DNA of 64,000 nt from Ignelater luminosus (GCA_011009095.1 VTPC01004874.1:17889-81888), one strand, 5' to 3'. Positions 35,660 to 48,186 are shown, counted from the first letter of the stretch. The notes: generated from the letters alone by a model not told the origin. Translations and numbers: made by a program.

Positions 35660-36390
35660 TTATTGTTTTTCAAAATATTCGTCCTTAGCATCAATACATT
35701 TTTGCATGCGCTCAAACTAATTTTCGAAGCATTTTCTCCAATCTGAAGCTGGTACCTCGGAAACCGGTAGCCTAAATGCCTCAACGGCTGCTTCAGACGA
35801 AGAATAACGATCACCACGCATCTTGTTTTTGATTGTCGGGAACAGAAAGAAGTCATTTGGTGCTAGATTAGGCGAATACGGACAATGCGACATCAATTTT
35901 ACTTTTTCACTGGTTAAACAATCGACAGTTTGTGAAGCTTGCTGGGCACTTGCATTGTCATGATAAAGAAGGATGCGCCAATTTGGATTGTTTTTACTGA
36001 TTTCACCGATGACTTCCGGCAAACAAATTGTGTACCAATCGGCGTTCACAGTTCTTTAATCCTCTAAAGCTATGGTTTCCAAATGTCCAGAAATATGAAA
36101 GAATGAAGCGATCATTTGCTTTGCAAGACTGCCTGAACGAAAAACTTTTGTGGGTTTCGACTCACCTCGAAACATCCAAACAGTGAACTGTTGTTTAGTT
36201 CCCGGTTTGTATGAGCAGATCTCACTTTCGTCATCAGTAACAATGTCGTACACTAAAAATGAACGACCTTGGTTGAATCTTTTCGGCATTTCTGTGTACC
36301 AATTCACACGATTCTTTTTTTGAGCTTCACTCAAATTATGTGAAATCCAGCGACTGCAAAGCTTGTTCATTGTCATAAATTTATATTTCC
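35660..36390 (-). pseudogene. Mariner transposase (DD34D), missing its N-terminal DNA-binding half
   Basis: Read from 36376 down: the WISHNLSEAQKKNRVNW segment, first catalytic Asp in FLVYDIVTDDES near 36240, second in LLYHDNASAQQA near 35960, third in SPNLAPNDFFLF near 35850. Exactly 34 residues separate the last two, so this is a mariner DD34D enzyme. The C-terminus ends AKDEYFEKQ with the stop at 35660-35662. A frame break near 36050 and another near 35740 interrupt it. The paired helix-turn-helix domains expected upstream of 36376 are absent, and I could not find matching terminal repeats. Confidence 0.85.
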
Positions 36391-36705
36391 TGCCTGTTGG
36401 CTCTGCCTTCCCTTCCTCTCACTTATCTGTTATGTTGTTGTTGTTGTCTTGCCAAACTGAGAACACTACAATGTTCTCTGTATAATAATTTGATAAAAAA
36501 GTCTTTTCATAAATAAGTTATAATTAATTAACAAGGTGCCAGGAAATCTAACAAATTAGGTCAACGTGCTCAAGAAAGTGCCAGTTCAATTCCTCTAATT
36601 TTCATCTCGAGTACGCCCCCGAAAGTAATTATGGACTCTTTCACCTCTTCAACCTTTAAATTTGACCGGAAACGTAAGTCACAATTTTAAATTATGACTA
36701 CGGAG

Positions 36706-36708
<3 letters not shown>

Positions 36709-36764
<56 letters not shown>
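36709..36764. repeat. (AC)n(AT)n microsatellite
   Basis: About 30 bases of AC repeat pass directly into about 24 bases of AT repeat. It separates the mariner neighbourhood (36390-36700 holds nothing recognisable) from the gag fragment that follows. Confidence 0.95.
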
Positions 36765-36769
36765 CCGAA

Positions 36770-37205
36770 AGAGCATAACCTCGACAAGGAGATTAAAGAA
36801 CGCCAGGTAAATATTCTTTTTAATTATATTGAAAATAAATGCATCGCAGTTTTTAATTCATTTAATTTAACTGATGCTGAATCAAAACAAATGAAAACTG
36901 TAATTGACAAATTTACCGATCACTTACAAAGAAGCATTTAACCTTGCTTGGACACAATTTTTTTCGCACGGAAGCAAAAATCCGACGAACTGTTTTACTA
37001 CAATAATCAGCTTGGGTTTACAATGTAATTTGGGGGCATTGATAGAGAAACTGACTAAAGCCAAAATAATTTTGGGTTTAGATTCTAAATATGATGATTT
37101 AAGAACTTGACTCATGGTCGAGGAGGATAAAACTCCGACATTGGGTTATGTCACAAAATACCTGAAAACTGCTGAGTCTTCAAAGCAGGCAGTAACCCAG
37201 ATGCA
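36770..37205 (+). pseudogene. Gypsy-type gag fragment
   Basis: Capsid-like sequence: LFNYIENKCIAVFNSFNLTD near 36815, KFTDHLQRSI near 36910, then NNQLGFTM or, in another frame, QCNLGALIEKLTKAKIILGL near 37020 and TPTLGYVTKYLKTAESSKQ near 37135. This is the order of many insect Gypsy gag proteins. Frame changes occur near 36935 and 37110. It joins the YqaJ frame with no gap. Confidence 0.55.
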
Positions 37206-37815
37206 GAAGGATAATTGTACAGATGTTTCACCAAACATTGACACTGGCTACGGTATTACTAGAGAACCTTTTGCTGTTCAAGCAATTGAAGAGAAAATGT
37301 CTGTAACAATAAGAAAGTGGGGGATACTCATAGAAAAAGAATTTCTGTCAGCCCTGATGGTTTGATTGAAGACGATGGAATGGTGGAAATCAAGTGACTA
37401 TACACATAAAGACGCTGTCAAATGATATTGAATACCAAACACGAATATTATTATAAAGTACAAGGACAGTTGCACATTGCAGAACGACAGCACTGTCTCT
37501 TCGTTTTTTGGACAATTTCAGGATTCACATGCCAAGACATTTATAAAGACGAAGAACTTTGACAACAAAAAATGATTGGAAAACTAACTGATTTTTATCC
37601 ACATCATTGTTTAATAAAACCAATTGATTCGAGAATAGAAAGGCAATTGCCAATTGTAATTATCAAAAACAGTAAGCAGCAGTCTTTTTAAGTAGTGAAA
37701 TTTTAAGCACGTACTATGTAGCTCTAAAAGATGTTTTTGGAAAACTTTTATACTTTTTATTTTTAATCACAGAATGTGAATTTGAAGTTGTGCCGTGGAC
37801 TTAGGAAACGCCCTG
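37206..37815 (+). pseudogene. YqaJ-type nuclease part of a DNA transposon, with element terminus
   Basis: ITREPFAVQAIEEKMSVTIR (37255 on), RKWGILIEKEF and, after a frameshift, SPDGLIEDDGMVEIK (37350-37395) are the core of a YqaJ/lambda-exonuclease-like nuclease: SPDG and the D/E-x-K triad (here E-I-K) bind metal. Then HEYYYKVQGQLHIA-like sequence follows near 37440-37480. A related copy lies on the minus strand at 60620-61250. Both are followed by the same roughly 55-bp terminal stretch (37761-37815 and, inverted, 56661-56725), so this is the 3' end of the same transposon family. Arthropod elements of this sort often pair YqaJ with a Mutator-like domain. Broken. Confidence 0.7.
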
Positions 37816-38250
37816 TATATATTGTATCTAAGAAAAGATTTTGAAATTTTAGTTTATTGCAAGATTTTTTTTGGCACCCTATGGGTAACCTACTAGCTAT
37901 TCCTTATATCAAAGCTACCTCAATCTCTTCTTCACAGATAATTTTTTTTTAATTCTCAAACACTAAGATAGCGGTACCGTATTCTTGTCTGTAATTTTTT
38001 TAATTTTTGTCTTAATACTATCAGCTAAACAATAGATATTGTATATTTATTACTAGTGCTAATCGAAATCCGAATGAAAGTAGAAGACAGTGATCTTTCT
38101 GGGATAGAAGAATTGCCAGATGATATTCATGAAAAGGTTTCATCTCCGCAACCTGGAATTGTCAGTAAAAAAGTGTTCATAGTCTTATAATATTAATTTA
38201 GTTATTCGATTCTTAATTGTTTTGATTTTTGGTTTTAGTAATTTATTTGC
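37816..38250. other. Spacer with a short acidic frame
   Basis: A 38-codon plus-strand frame at 38073-38189 (KVEDSDLSGIEELPDDIHEK) is the only coding-like sequence. Not recognised. Confidence 0.3.
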
Positions 38251-38253
38251 ATT

Positions 38254-38291
38254 TAACCTAACCTAATCTAACCTAATCTAACCTAACCTAA
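38254..38291. repeat. Interstitial TTAGG-like telomeric repeat tract
   Basis: On the plus strand the CCTAA pentamer recurs about seven times with a few T-for-C changes (CCTAACCTAATCTAACCTAA). The canonical insect telomere repeat is TTAGG. The tract is only about 38 bp and internal. Confidence 0.7.
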
Positions 38292-39590
38292 ATTGCAAGA
38301 TCATTGAGAGTCTATGATTGGTGGCGGCGTTTCAGAAAAATGCTCATAACTTTTGACCCTGACGGTTGAGCCACCTGGAAGTCAGTTTGTTGTGACCCTC
38401 TCGTCAAGCCCGATCGATTGATACCCCACCACCTGGTCCCGTCCTGTTGGTGCGGGTATATGGAATTGTACCTAATATTAATAGTATTATATGCACTTGA
38501 ACACAATAGGTAATAATTAACGCACTATAGTTGCATCTTTATTAGAGGTTCGTAATTTCGGAAACTGTATGAGTTTCGGAAATAACCAAACACGTCTTAC
38601 TGCAATAGTATTTGCTATAAGATCTGCCACATCCGTAAATGATTCATTTTTTTTATATTTTTATACATGTATAATCCCTTAACAGTACGAAAATCCCTAA
38701 TTCATTTTATTTTGCAAATAAAAGAAGGTTTTCTAGAAAATCCCAACTACAATGAGATGTAACCAAATATATAGTTTCTTTGTTTCACAGTACTCTTACT
38801 TATGGATATCTATCCACAAGGTACGATTTTATTAGCCCTTTTACTGTGGCACTCAATTGTAATAGCAATGTCCACTGTGCGTTTTTGGAAACCTTGTGCA
38901 GAAGCGTACGCCTCCCGCACTCAACTTCGCTTTTGTAGTTGGTGAATTACAGAGCATAAGCGGATTCGTACGTTCCCGCCGTTTCATAGGTAGCGGTAGA
39001 ATCTTTTCAGCGACGTAGAAGATATTATGAGAACCTAACATGACTCTGGCCTAAAATAAATTATAGAGGAGGTCCCCTTCCAGCTTTGAGACTGCCAAAA
39101 CCCCCTCTAGCTTCAAGCTAGTTCCTTGGACTTCTAACTAGTCATGGCATGTTTTCCCCCCTACTTCTTCTACGACTCTTGACCCAATCTTTCCCGAACC
39201 AAAAGCTGCGACTGCTAAGCCAACATTAGTTATTTCCAACGAACTCCTTTGGAGTTGTTACTGAATTTGCAAAGTCTCTCTGCATTTTTTTTCAAATCTT
39301 AAAATTTTGACTTCAGATTTAGATTCTACATCAAAATCTAAAGACCACGTGAAATATCTCTTTGGGAATATGATCACAAAGGCCTCCAAAATTTGAAAAA
39401 TTTTCACAAATTTTGTTTTCACTTTAGAATCGTAGTCTGCATCAAAAAATAAGAGGCAGGTGTACTTTCAGTTTTTTGATATCACTTTGGAAACAATAAC
39501 ATTGGCCGCTAAAAGATAAATGTTTGTTTATTTTTGTGAACAAACTGTTGCTCGAATTCACTAGCAACGCTATTGCCCGTCCCTAGCCAG
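38292..39590. other. Spacer, no gene seen
   Basis: No recognised coding block. GC content rises slightly around 38860-39250 without a convincing frame. Confidence 0.45.
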
Positions 39591-39591
39591 G

Positions 39592-39843
39592 ATGAGAAAG
39601 GAGGAGGGGGAGGAGTTAGCAACCTTGTTAAAAAACCTAGGTTCAGCTAGCCCGGCTGACAGCACCCGTAAGTGCTCCTACCCGGGATTGCGAGGAGCCA
39701 ATGGAAGACGGAAGAGAGCTTGCCCTTCAACGACAGAAGAAACAGATGAACTACTATGGGGAAGACAGATTTCCCAGTTAGGGACAGCAGTCTGCTTAGG
39801 GGAAAAAACCTCGAAAACAAATCCCTGGTTCTCCATGTATTGA
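39592..39843 (+). other. Open frame of 83 codons, unassigned
   Basis: Met-started, charged and compositionally plausible. It precedes an RTE-type reverse-transcriptase fragment by 30 bp and could be upstream sequence of that element. Not recognised. Confidence 0.25.
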
Positions 39844-39874
39844 TAATCTGTTTATATGAAAAACTAAAAAGAAA

Positions 39875-40170
39875 ACTGAGAAGAAACACATTTGGCCTGT
39901 ATAGACCCGGAAAAGGCATGTGATAGTATTCCACGGAAGAATTTATGGGAAACACTACAAACACTGGAAATAAAGCCTAACATAATTAACATCATAAAAG
40001 AACTATACAAAGAAAATATATGTAGAATAAAGTAGGATGGTTACCTGTCCACACTAGTAACAACTCCAAAGGCACTCAGACAGGGTTGCTCGCTTTCCCC
40101 GACTCTATAATTTATACCTGGAATGTGCACTAAAAGACTGGAAGAGAGGAGCACAAGAGAATGGGAATAC
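39875..40170 (+). pseudogene. Reverse-transcriptase fragment of an RTE-type element
   Basis: Reads ACIDPEKACDSIPRKNLWET-like motif A near 39900, NIIKELYKENICRIK near 39990-40035 and LRQGCSLSPTL near 40075-40105. Stops interrupt it, and the catalytic FADD region is missing. Confidence 0.65.
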
Positions 40171-41490
40171 CTATAAATAAATATTACTTGTAAAATTTAC
40201 ATTTTATCGATGACTAGGTGGTTATAGTACAGAATGCCTACGACCTTGAATTTATGATCATTATTTTCAGTTTCATTTGTTAATTAATGCAAATAAAAGT
40301 AACAAAGTCAATCCCTCAACTTAATTTGTTTTATCTCAATTTTGTATTAATTAAAAAAAATATCTAGCATAAAACAAACTACCTTCGATATACAACATTT
40401 TTAAAATTCAAAAAACAGTTAACAATTAACTTAGCTTTTTAAATATGTATTTTGGGTAGGGTTATTCTTTTTTACGTTGAGGTTGTAAAGTTTGGAATAG
40501 TGGTAAAATCGATAAAAACAATTTTTCAAAAAAGCGCTAGAACACTACAGGTTTTAGGTCGACTATTGTAATTTTGCGGCAAATTTGGAAAAAATGATGA
40601 CAATATCGATTACCTATTTTTCTTTAAATGACATCTTTGCATTTTCTCCTAGGTTTTGATGGAGCTAGAAGTTCTCTTTCTAATTACATAAATCTGTACT
40701 AGGTTATACGGTAAACAAAATTGAAGAAAAGGCGCTGTAAATGTTTACGTTTAGGGTATTTATGTAAGATGTCAGACTAACAAGAGAAAGAAGCTTAGAT
40801 ACTAGCGGGCTGTCTTCAGTAGTTATCCTAATCCTTGCTGTGCAAGAATCATTATTAAAATTCCAATTGATTCTTTAACTGTACAGGTTGATTGCAAAAC
40901 GTAAATTATTATTTCTCTCGATTCTTTTACATGGTACCACCGTACATGTTTTTGTGATTTCAAAGAATTGCACATTAATTAAAGCTGCGTGCAATTCTCT
41001 ATCGAACAATAGCCAAATTCAATTCAATAGAATAAAAAGAACGGAATCTAATGATGGTTATGATAAGACAAAACGTCGTAGGTAAGTTTGGATTAATTAG
41101 ACATATTAGATCCAAAAAGTGCTTGTAGAAATTCTTAAAAATAAGAAAGTTGTGGTCGAAAACGAGAATCGAGGAATCTCGTTGTTTGAGGTTATGTAGT
41201 ATGAAAACGTAGAAATTTCTTTTTGGATTTTTATTGGCCATTAGAATACGCAACTTTGTCCCAATTTAATCTACCTTGCATCTCTTATACTTTCTGAGAT
41301 TTCGGTGGTGAGCCTCAAATTCAAATACCCAGTAGGAGGCTTTGTGCTTTACTTCCGTCACCCATAATTGACTCCAGTACTTATACATATTCTCTTTTTT
41401 TGGTGTTTGCGTCTACCCATACTTACTTGTTATGCATTGCCATCTTTCTATAAAAGAGCTGTTGGTTATCCTGAAATTGTTTATTTTGTT
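40171..41490. other. AT-rich spacer, no gene seen
   Basis: Two frames of 65 and 84 codons on opposite strands around 40888-41253 overlap and have no recognised similarity. Confidence 0.45.
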
Positions 41491-41499
41491 GGTATCTAA

Positions 41500-41938
41500 G
41501 ATTACGCTCACTGTATCTTCATATTTGACACGCATACTTCTTGACTACGTCTTACGTTTCCAGTAGGAACCTCTACTTGAAGTTGCTTGTCTTGTCCGTT
41601 TCTGATTTCATTTAGTTCAGCAGTGGACAGAACTTGCCTTCTAGGTATTGATCTAACTTGATTAGCTAGCGTTTCTTTACTGGATGTTGATTTTCCCATA
41701 GCGTCAATGATCTGACTGGATAGTGCTTTACTCTTTGTCCCAATTTTATAGCGACGTAATAAGCGCGCATTAAGTCGATATTCTCTTCTCTTTTCCAGCG
41801 TTTATACTCCTTTTGCACTTCTGGTTTAGCTGCGGGATTCTTTTTAGTAGAACCCAAGCTGCGTCCATTTGTCACATCTACGTCGGAAATGGAGCTGGGC
41901 CTTACGGTACCTGCCTGCAGACGAGCACCACTTGCCAC
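41500..41938 (-). pseudogene. N-terminal (Myb-like) fragment of a retroelement polyprotein
   Basis: The minus frame holds EYKRWKREENIDLMRAYY near 41790, a W-x-x-E-E-N...L-M..YY helix pattern, and then, after a break, LSTAELNEIRNGQ near 41630. That pairing opens many arthropod non-LTR reverse-transcriptase proteins annotated as type-2/R2-like. No RT follows in the window. Confidence 0.4.
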
Positions 41939-42099
41939 GTAGGATGGTCCCGACCTGGTTTGCTGGTCTTCTTTTTTCCACAGCAGTTACACGCTACGTT
42001 GACGGGGGTGTTGGAAAACTACGCTAAACACTGGAAGACGTCAAATAAACATTTTGTTAGCTCGAGATTCCACCATTTGGAATGTAGCAAAGCTTGACA

Positions 42100-43530
42100 A
42101 TCTGTGACGCTGCACTGACTGTACAAAACGTACGTTTAGAATTCACGAAATTGTAGTTACAATTCGAATTCAGGGACTTACAGGTGTGGTTTTTCATGAT
42201 GTTATTAAATGTTTGAATATCTTGGGAAGAACTGTAGGAATTTTGCGGAAAACGCTGGGAATCTGCTCTACACCCGTGGATACTAAAAACCCAAAAGAGT
42301 ATTGGTTATTTAGTTTAATTAATTTACGTATTATGTCAGACCATTCGAGACCTAGCAGAATATGTTTGTTTGGCATCTATGACAGAATTTTATGAAGCGC
42401 CTTTGTGTAGTAAACAGGCTAGTACATGGTGCGTTTAATGTCATCAGTTTCGATACCGCGGCGACCATGGCAAGTTAATAAACACGATAATGAAATGCAA
42501 TAGAAAGTACACTGTATACAATTCAGTAATAAATTCGCGTTATTCTCGTTTAAATAATGTGCTGGACCGCTGGCCATCAGAAGTTTTATTCGTGATAACG
42601 AGCACGTGCGTAAACAAACCTTTTCGGGGAAGGCTTTACTTAATATTTTTTAGTGTTAATTTTGTATTAGACTGATAAATTAAGATAATAGTTTATAATT
42701 GGTAGATTATTACCAGATGATTTTATGTCTAATCTAGTAAATAATTAATTGTGTTTTTATATCTTAATGGTAGTCTAAAGACGTCCCTGCCTTAGGCCTC
42801 GGGAAGTTAAAATTTGATTTAATTTTGCTTAATTTAATCAGACAGATAAGTTTAATACTAAATTAATACTTTATTATATTGTTTGTAATTATTGCTTTTA
42901 ATTTTTCTCTAATTAAATAGTGTCTTAAAAAAAATATTGCATAATAAAGTTTTTTTTACTCTTGGGATTGCCGTTTCCATTCGTAGTTAGTATTGTAGAC
43001 TACTGCATAAATAACCGGTTTTTTGTTTAGCAAATAAAATTTAAATATTTTTATTTTGATTCATACCACTGTGTTCATTAACTTTTAAATATAAAATATT
43101 GTAAAACTAAATTCTAATTAACCTCTAGATACAAATTTTTAAAAATTGTACAACAAAAAAAATCAGCAGTAGTTGAATATTTTGATAATATACTGTCAGA
43201 AAAGAATAGCTTGAAGCTGTACTAAACATATAAATTACAATGTTACCAGGAAAACTCATAACAAACGTCAACCAAAAGTCAGTACCGCATTAATGCTGAT
43301 AACAAGCTGAGAACTATCTTTACGAAACCCTTATCGTTGCTCGATCTACCGCCTTGTATTAAATGGAAAAAAAAACTAAAAGAAAATTTGTTTAAATTTA
43401 AGAATTGTTCTTGTTTATCTGATTGTTCAGATAACATACTATTTGTTAAAAAATCAAATAAACAGAATCAACTGAAACTAGATATTTCGAAGTAGGTACA
43501 TAACTTACAATATCTAGAAAAGTCAATAGA
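42100..43530. other. AT-rich spacer, no gene seen
   Basis: Nothing recognised on either strand. Confidence 0.5.
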
Positions 43531-43532
43531 GG

Positions 43533-43597
43533 CAGTGGCGGATGGTGATTTAACGTGGTTTGTGCACCCCCTGAAGTTAGGTCACCAGCCGCCACTG
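43533..43597. repeat. 65-bp near-palindrome with hAT-like CAGTGGCGG termini
   Basis: CAGTGGCGGATGGTGA at 43533-43548 pairs with 43582-43597 (15 of 16 complementary), leaving a 33-base loop. The sequence CAGTGGCGG resembles termini of some hAT families. It may be a minimal deletion derivative. Confidence 0.6.
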
Positions 43598-43609
43598 ATT
43601 ACAGGGGTA

Positions 43610-45625
43610 ATATTTTCCCTCATACGACAAAAAGATGAGTTCTAAGCATAAAATAAATAAGAAAAGTTTGTTACCTTTTATATACACTAAAATGGTATAT
43701 CAACCAATAAATATTAAAACAGAATACAGTTATTTAAACACAGTTTGCACTTATCACAAAAGACACAATCACAAAGAAATACTAAAGTTAGGATTCACAA
43801 AATTTTCATTGATATTTAAGTAAACGCGTTATAACGTTTCAAAGTTGTTTAATAATAAGCGTGGTCAAACACACAATACAGCAGCAATAGGTCAAACTTA
43901 TAGCATAATCTTTTTGCTTATCGCCAAACAAGAATATAAACATCACAAATCTCAGCAATACGATGGATTTTCAGAATTTATTATCACTAACATAACATAA
44001 GAAAAACAACTTTCCATATTTTTACACTCATTTAAAATTGTTAAATATCTTCTTGAGTAATTAAGTAATTTATTTTTGTTTGTAAACAGAAACAATAACT
44101 TTAGGCAGTTAAATAGAAAAAAAACCGAGCATTTAGGTAATGACAAAAAATAATGAATGACCACTGTATAACAACGCAAGAACAGATTAAACAGAATACT
44201 GATGCAAATGGAAACACTAGCCGTCACTTCTTAGCACTATCTATTACTCACAATTTGTGACGTTTGCTTTAATCACTCACTGCCGTTCGACTTTTCCACT
44301 TTCTCAGGAAACGCAAATTCTATTGCAATTGACTTTTATTTTAATTCAGAATAAAGATAATGCAAATTTATTCGTTCCTGTATTACGAAAATACTAATAT
44401 TTCTATATTGATTTGACTACTACATAATTCGCCAAACTGATAAGATGGAAATTCCGGATTAATTTACAAGAAATAATTTATTTGTGACTGTTATTTCTTC
44501 AATTAAACGTATGTATATCTCTCGTCCATCTATTTTTGTGACGATTTAATTACTTATATTTGTGAGAACAAAATATTTTGTACAATTCTAATTAATTATT
44601 CTTTAAATAACTATAAACACAACTTAAAGTCCTGGAAATAAATTTTCCGGGTGTACTAATAGAAATATTACACAAAATTATCTCTTTGTGGTGGCATATC
44701 TGAGTTGTGGCCTGTTTTAGAGGTAAAAGAGTGTTGGAATGAACAATTATTATTGTCATTGTTAATATTTAAATAATAATGTTAAAATATAGCGGTCCTT
44801 GAAAATGTAAACAGAATTAAAATGGTTATTTATGCAACTGCATAAACTAGACTTTTTTAGCGAATGGGAAGTTTGACCGCACGAACTGTAAGCGCGTACG
44901 GTAATCCCATGAGTAACAGAAAAAACATTATGCATCGGTTGCATACAATATTCTTTTAAGTATTTCACAGAAACATGTAAAAGATTTAAGATAACTTCAA
45001 ACAGTAATTCTAAAATGTGACATTTTATTTGAATGAAATAAGCGTTTTTATATTCTACTGCATCATAAATACTTGGTTTATAAAAGTATTTTCAGTCCAG
45101 AGCGCTATGCTTTATTGCAGTAGTCCATAAATATAAAATTTGGACTTAACTTTTGTATTTTATAAGAAAAAATTGGATGGAATGTCTACTAAGTTTTCAA
45201 GATCTCCCAGTACTTGGTTTTTGTATCTACAGTTTTTATCAATAAATGCATTCCACAATTTTCAGTATACCTTGTTAAGAAATACGTTATTTCATGGCCC
45301 ACATGCTCCTGCAACCCGAAAAATAAGAACAACCTAAAAAAATATAATTTTCCTATTCTTTCTTTAAAGAAACAATCACTAAAACACACCTTGTTTAACA
45401 AATACTCGTAGTTTTTAACTTTAGTCAGAAAGTTGGCATTCTCTTTACTGAAAGACGTCTTCGGTTTTTTTCTTCTTTTGGGAAATAGAATAATACTGAA
45501 AACTGCACTGATATCTGCTACTTCTTCAATACGAGTTTTGCCCTATGCTGAAATATTTGAAAATTCCTTCGTTTTTCTTTGAATTAATGTGCTTTTACTT
45601 ACCAATTCAGAATGGTTTGTCACAT
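43610..45625. other. AT-rich spacer, no gene seen
   Basis: Several frames of 60-90 codons exist on both strands but overlap each other and have no recognised similarity. Confidence 0.5.
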
Positions 45626-45628
45626 ACA

Positions 45629-45760
45629 CAGGGTGTCCCAAAATAACACCTGCAATGCTTAACTATTGATTCTGAGGAACAATGACGACGATTCATCGAA
45701 AAGAAGTTCGGTAGAAAATTTCTCGTTTTCGAGTTACAAGCTGTCAAAATCAATACAACT
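45629..45760 (+). repeat. Left terminal inverted repeat of a DDE transposon (pairs with 55310-55433)
   Basis: CAGGGTGTCCCAAAATAACA(C) at 45629-45649 is identical to the reverse complement of 55413-55433 over 21 bp. Subterminal similarity continues for about 100 bp more (shared GACGACGATT, GGTAGA, TTTCTC, CTGTCAAA). This is a common terminus of Tc1/mariner-related elements of insects. Confidence 0.8.
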
Positions 45761-46221
45761 ATTTTTCACTTCTGCTGCGAGAAAATCCACCTCTTGCAAT
45801 TTTTTTCCCAAACTCAACTGTTTTCGAGAAAATTCAGCTTTCTCGAATGCTTGAAAGATCGTTAATAATCTCATCACGGGTAAAATTAAGCGCATTGCCA
45901 TGGAAATGAAACAAATTCTTTTAAGCTGGATATTCCAACAGTACTCTCTTACTCGCGTAAAAGTATGTAACTATAACGTTCTCAATAATCTTTACTAAAA
46001 TAAGCAAAAAGACTTTAACCAATGATTTAATTTAAATTGTACAAAACATAAAAATAATACAAATGATAAGAAAATCAATCAATAATCATGTGTTCCAAAT
46101 ATTCCCCGTTATAGCGGATGCAGGCTTAAATTCGTCATAGAAGGGACGTTCTTACATTTCCGGAGTTTGCCGAATTACTTGAGATACATCCAATATTCTG
46201 TTCCATAACTCATCTCGCGTA

Positions 46222-47170
46222 TTAAAAGATATGCGATAAACTTTTATCTTTTAATGAACCCCAGAGATAAAAATCCAGAGGTGAAATATCTGGAGATTGG
46301 GGTAGCCATTTAATTGGAGCATCATTACCTCGACCAACCCACTTACCAGCGAAATTTTCATTTAAGTGATTCCTAACTGGAATGGTGAAATGCGGAGGGG
46401 CCCCATCGTGCATAAAGATCATTCGACGGCGTGATGCTAAAGGTATGTCGTCCAATAAATCTGGTAATGTAGTTTGTAGAAACTTTAAATAAAACTGGCC
46501 GTTCAATCTTGCTGGTACCACAATTAAAACATCTCCAATAATTCCCGTCCAAACATTAATAGAATATTTTCTCTGGGAAGGGCTTGGTCAGACTTCGTGC
46601 GGATTTTCATCACTCCACACATCAAGGTTGTGAAAATTAATAACACCATTTCTTGTGAAACATGACTCATCCATAACAAAATTGTCTGCTGGAAACCATC
46701 TTCTTGCACAAAGCGATTAATGAGCCCTTCGCAGAATTCCATTCGAAAAGCATGATCTTCCTCCTGCAAACCTTGAACGGGCTGAAAGTGAAAAGACCGC
46801 AGCTACTGTTCCTGCAATATTTGATGAACGATGCCTTTATTAACATCAAATCGCTTTGTTAGACTGCGAACACTTTTCTTGGGATTCTCTTCTATGGCAT
46901 GCAGAATTCATTCTTGGTCTTCAATATCTAACTGACGAGGCCAACCAGAATTACCAACAACCTGTTCCAAATTCCCTCAGTCTCTAGTCCACTGCAGCAA
47001 ATGTGGTATCATTCGGCGATCTTTCGGCATACATTTCCGTTGCAGCCTGACAATTCATCCGATACTTTTCCAATATTACATGTCCGCATATTTAGTAAAT
47101 AATATTTCATTTTCTTAAGTTTTTGTGTTAGTGTACATGCACGGTTTATGACTAGCGTACTGCGGTCTGA
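46222..47170 (-). pseudogene. Tc1/mariner-superfamily (DDE_3-type) transposase, family A, frameshifted
   Basis: Read downwards from about 47170: an N-terminal helix-turn-helix region (YYLLNMRTCNIGKVSDEL near 47110, then KNPKKSVRSLTKRFDVNKGI-like near 46880), VQEEDHAFRMEFCEGLINRF near 46760, FTRNGVINFHNLDVWSDENP near 46640, SINVWTGIIGDVL near 46560, and the catalytic FMHDGAPPHF (46412-46383) followed by WLPQSPDISPLDFYLWGSLK near 46310. Asp of HDGAPPHF and the acidic residue near SPLDF are the expected second and third catalytic positions. At least three frame breaks, and an in-frame loss near 46250, inactivate it. It lies just inside the left TIR at 45629. Confidence 0.8.
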
Positions 47171-47204
47171 AAAGTATACGCTGAGTAATGTTGTTGTCAA
47201 CGAC

Positions 47205-47786
47205 CTTCTCTTTTACGTTCACATTGTGTTCAACAAATGTGATTTAAATGTCTAAGTGCTTTTTTCGGTAGTTATTAAATGAAGACTAAGTAAATCATTG
47301 GTTCTTCGTTGGATAAGTTGAAAATGTGCTGCTTATCAAGTAAAATGGTTTTTTAAATGGTAGTTAAGAAGATGTTGGTGATTATTATTCTTTAGTTGTT
47401 TGCGCGCTGTACTGGATTGTCGATAGCGATTCTAATTAATGTATGATTGCAAACAAATACATATTAGTCGCTGAAGAATAATGAAATAAAGTTTAGGGTT
47501 GTTCATCGTCACGCATTTGGTTATCTGATAACTGAAAAATAAACTCTTTCTTATAAATTCTCTCTTAGTTTTCTTTCTTCACCTTTGTTGTTTTAAAGCA
47601 ATACAAGAGGCCCACTAGTGATAAATCAATGTAGATATTTTATTTTGTTTTCATTTTCATTAATTATAACCTCATTTGTTTAATACCATCTGTAATCATA
47701 GAGACGGGGTTTCTATATAGTATCTGTAACCATAGCGACGGTTGATATGGCTTTGACATAGATACAGATTCAGTCTTTTTAATATA
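47205..47786. other. Spacer between the two DDE transposases
   Basis: AT-rich, no recognised coding sequence. Confidence 0.4.
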
Positions 47787-48085
47787 CAGGGTGTTTCCGG
47801 TTTTTTTGCAGTTAAATTTTACAAAATTGTAGAAAAACTAGTTTGATACTGATTTTTCTTAATAAATATCCCTTAAAATTTTTGATTTCTAAGATATCAG
47901 TCAAAACAAATTATTAGTTAATCTAAAACAATTATTGTTATTAAGCAAAACACAAAAAACCACAGCAAATGTTCAAGATGAAATACGTTTTCTTCAATGA
48001 TATTTTACAACGGTGTAATAAAGATCTTAAAACTCTTTCCAACTGATCTCGTCTTATTTTAGCATATGCATTTTGGATGCGCTCG
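47787..48085 (-). repeat. Inverted copy of the right end of transposon family B (terminus plus transposase C-terminus)
   Basis: Starts with ACAGGGTGTTTCCGGTTTTT, a DDE-transposon-like end. Then, on the minus strand, comes FERIQNAYAKIRRDQLERVL (48085 down), which matches the C-terminus of the family B transposase at 52040-52130 on the plus strand (GRIQNACAKIRQDKLERFQR). The noncoding sequence after the stop also matches between the two places up to about 52203. Confidence 0.75.
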
Positions 48086-48186
48086 AATACTCCCTTAAAA
48101 TTTATGGTTTCTAAGATATTGACAACATTACCTTTTAAATTTACCATTTCAGTCTTATTGTACAATATCATTCAAAGTTGTTTAAA

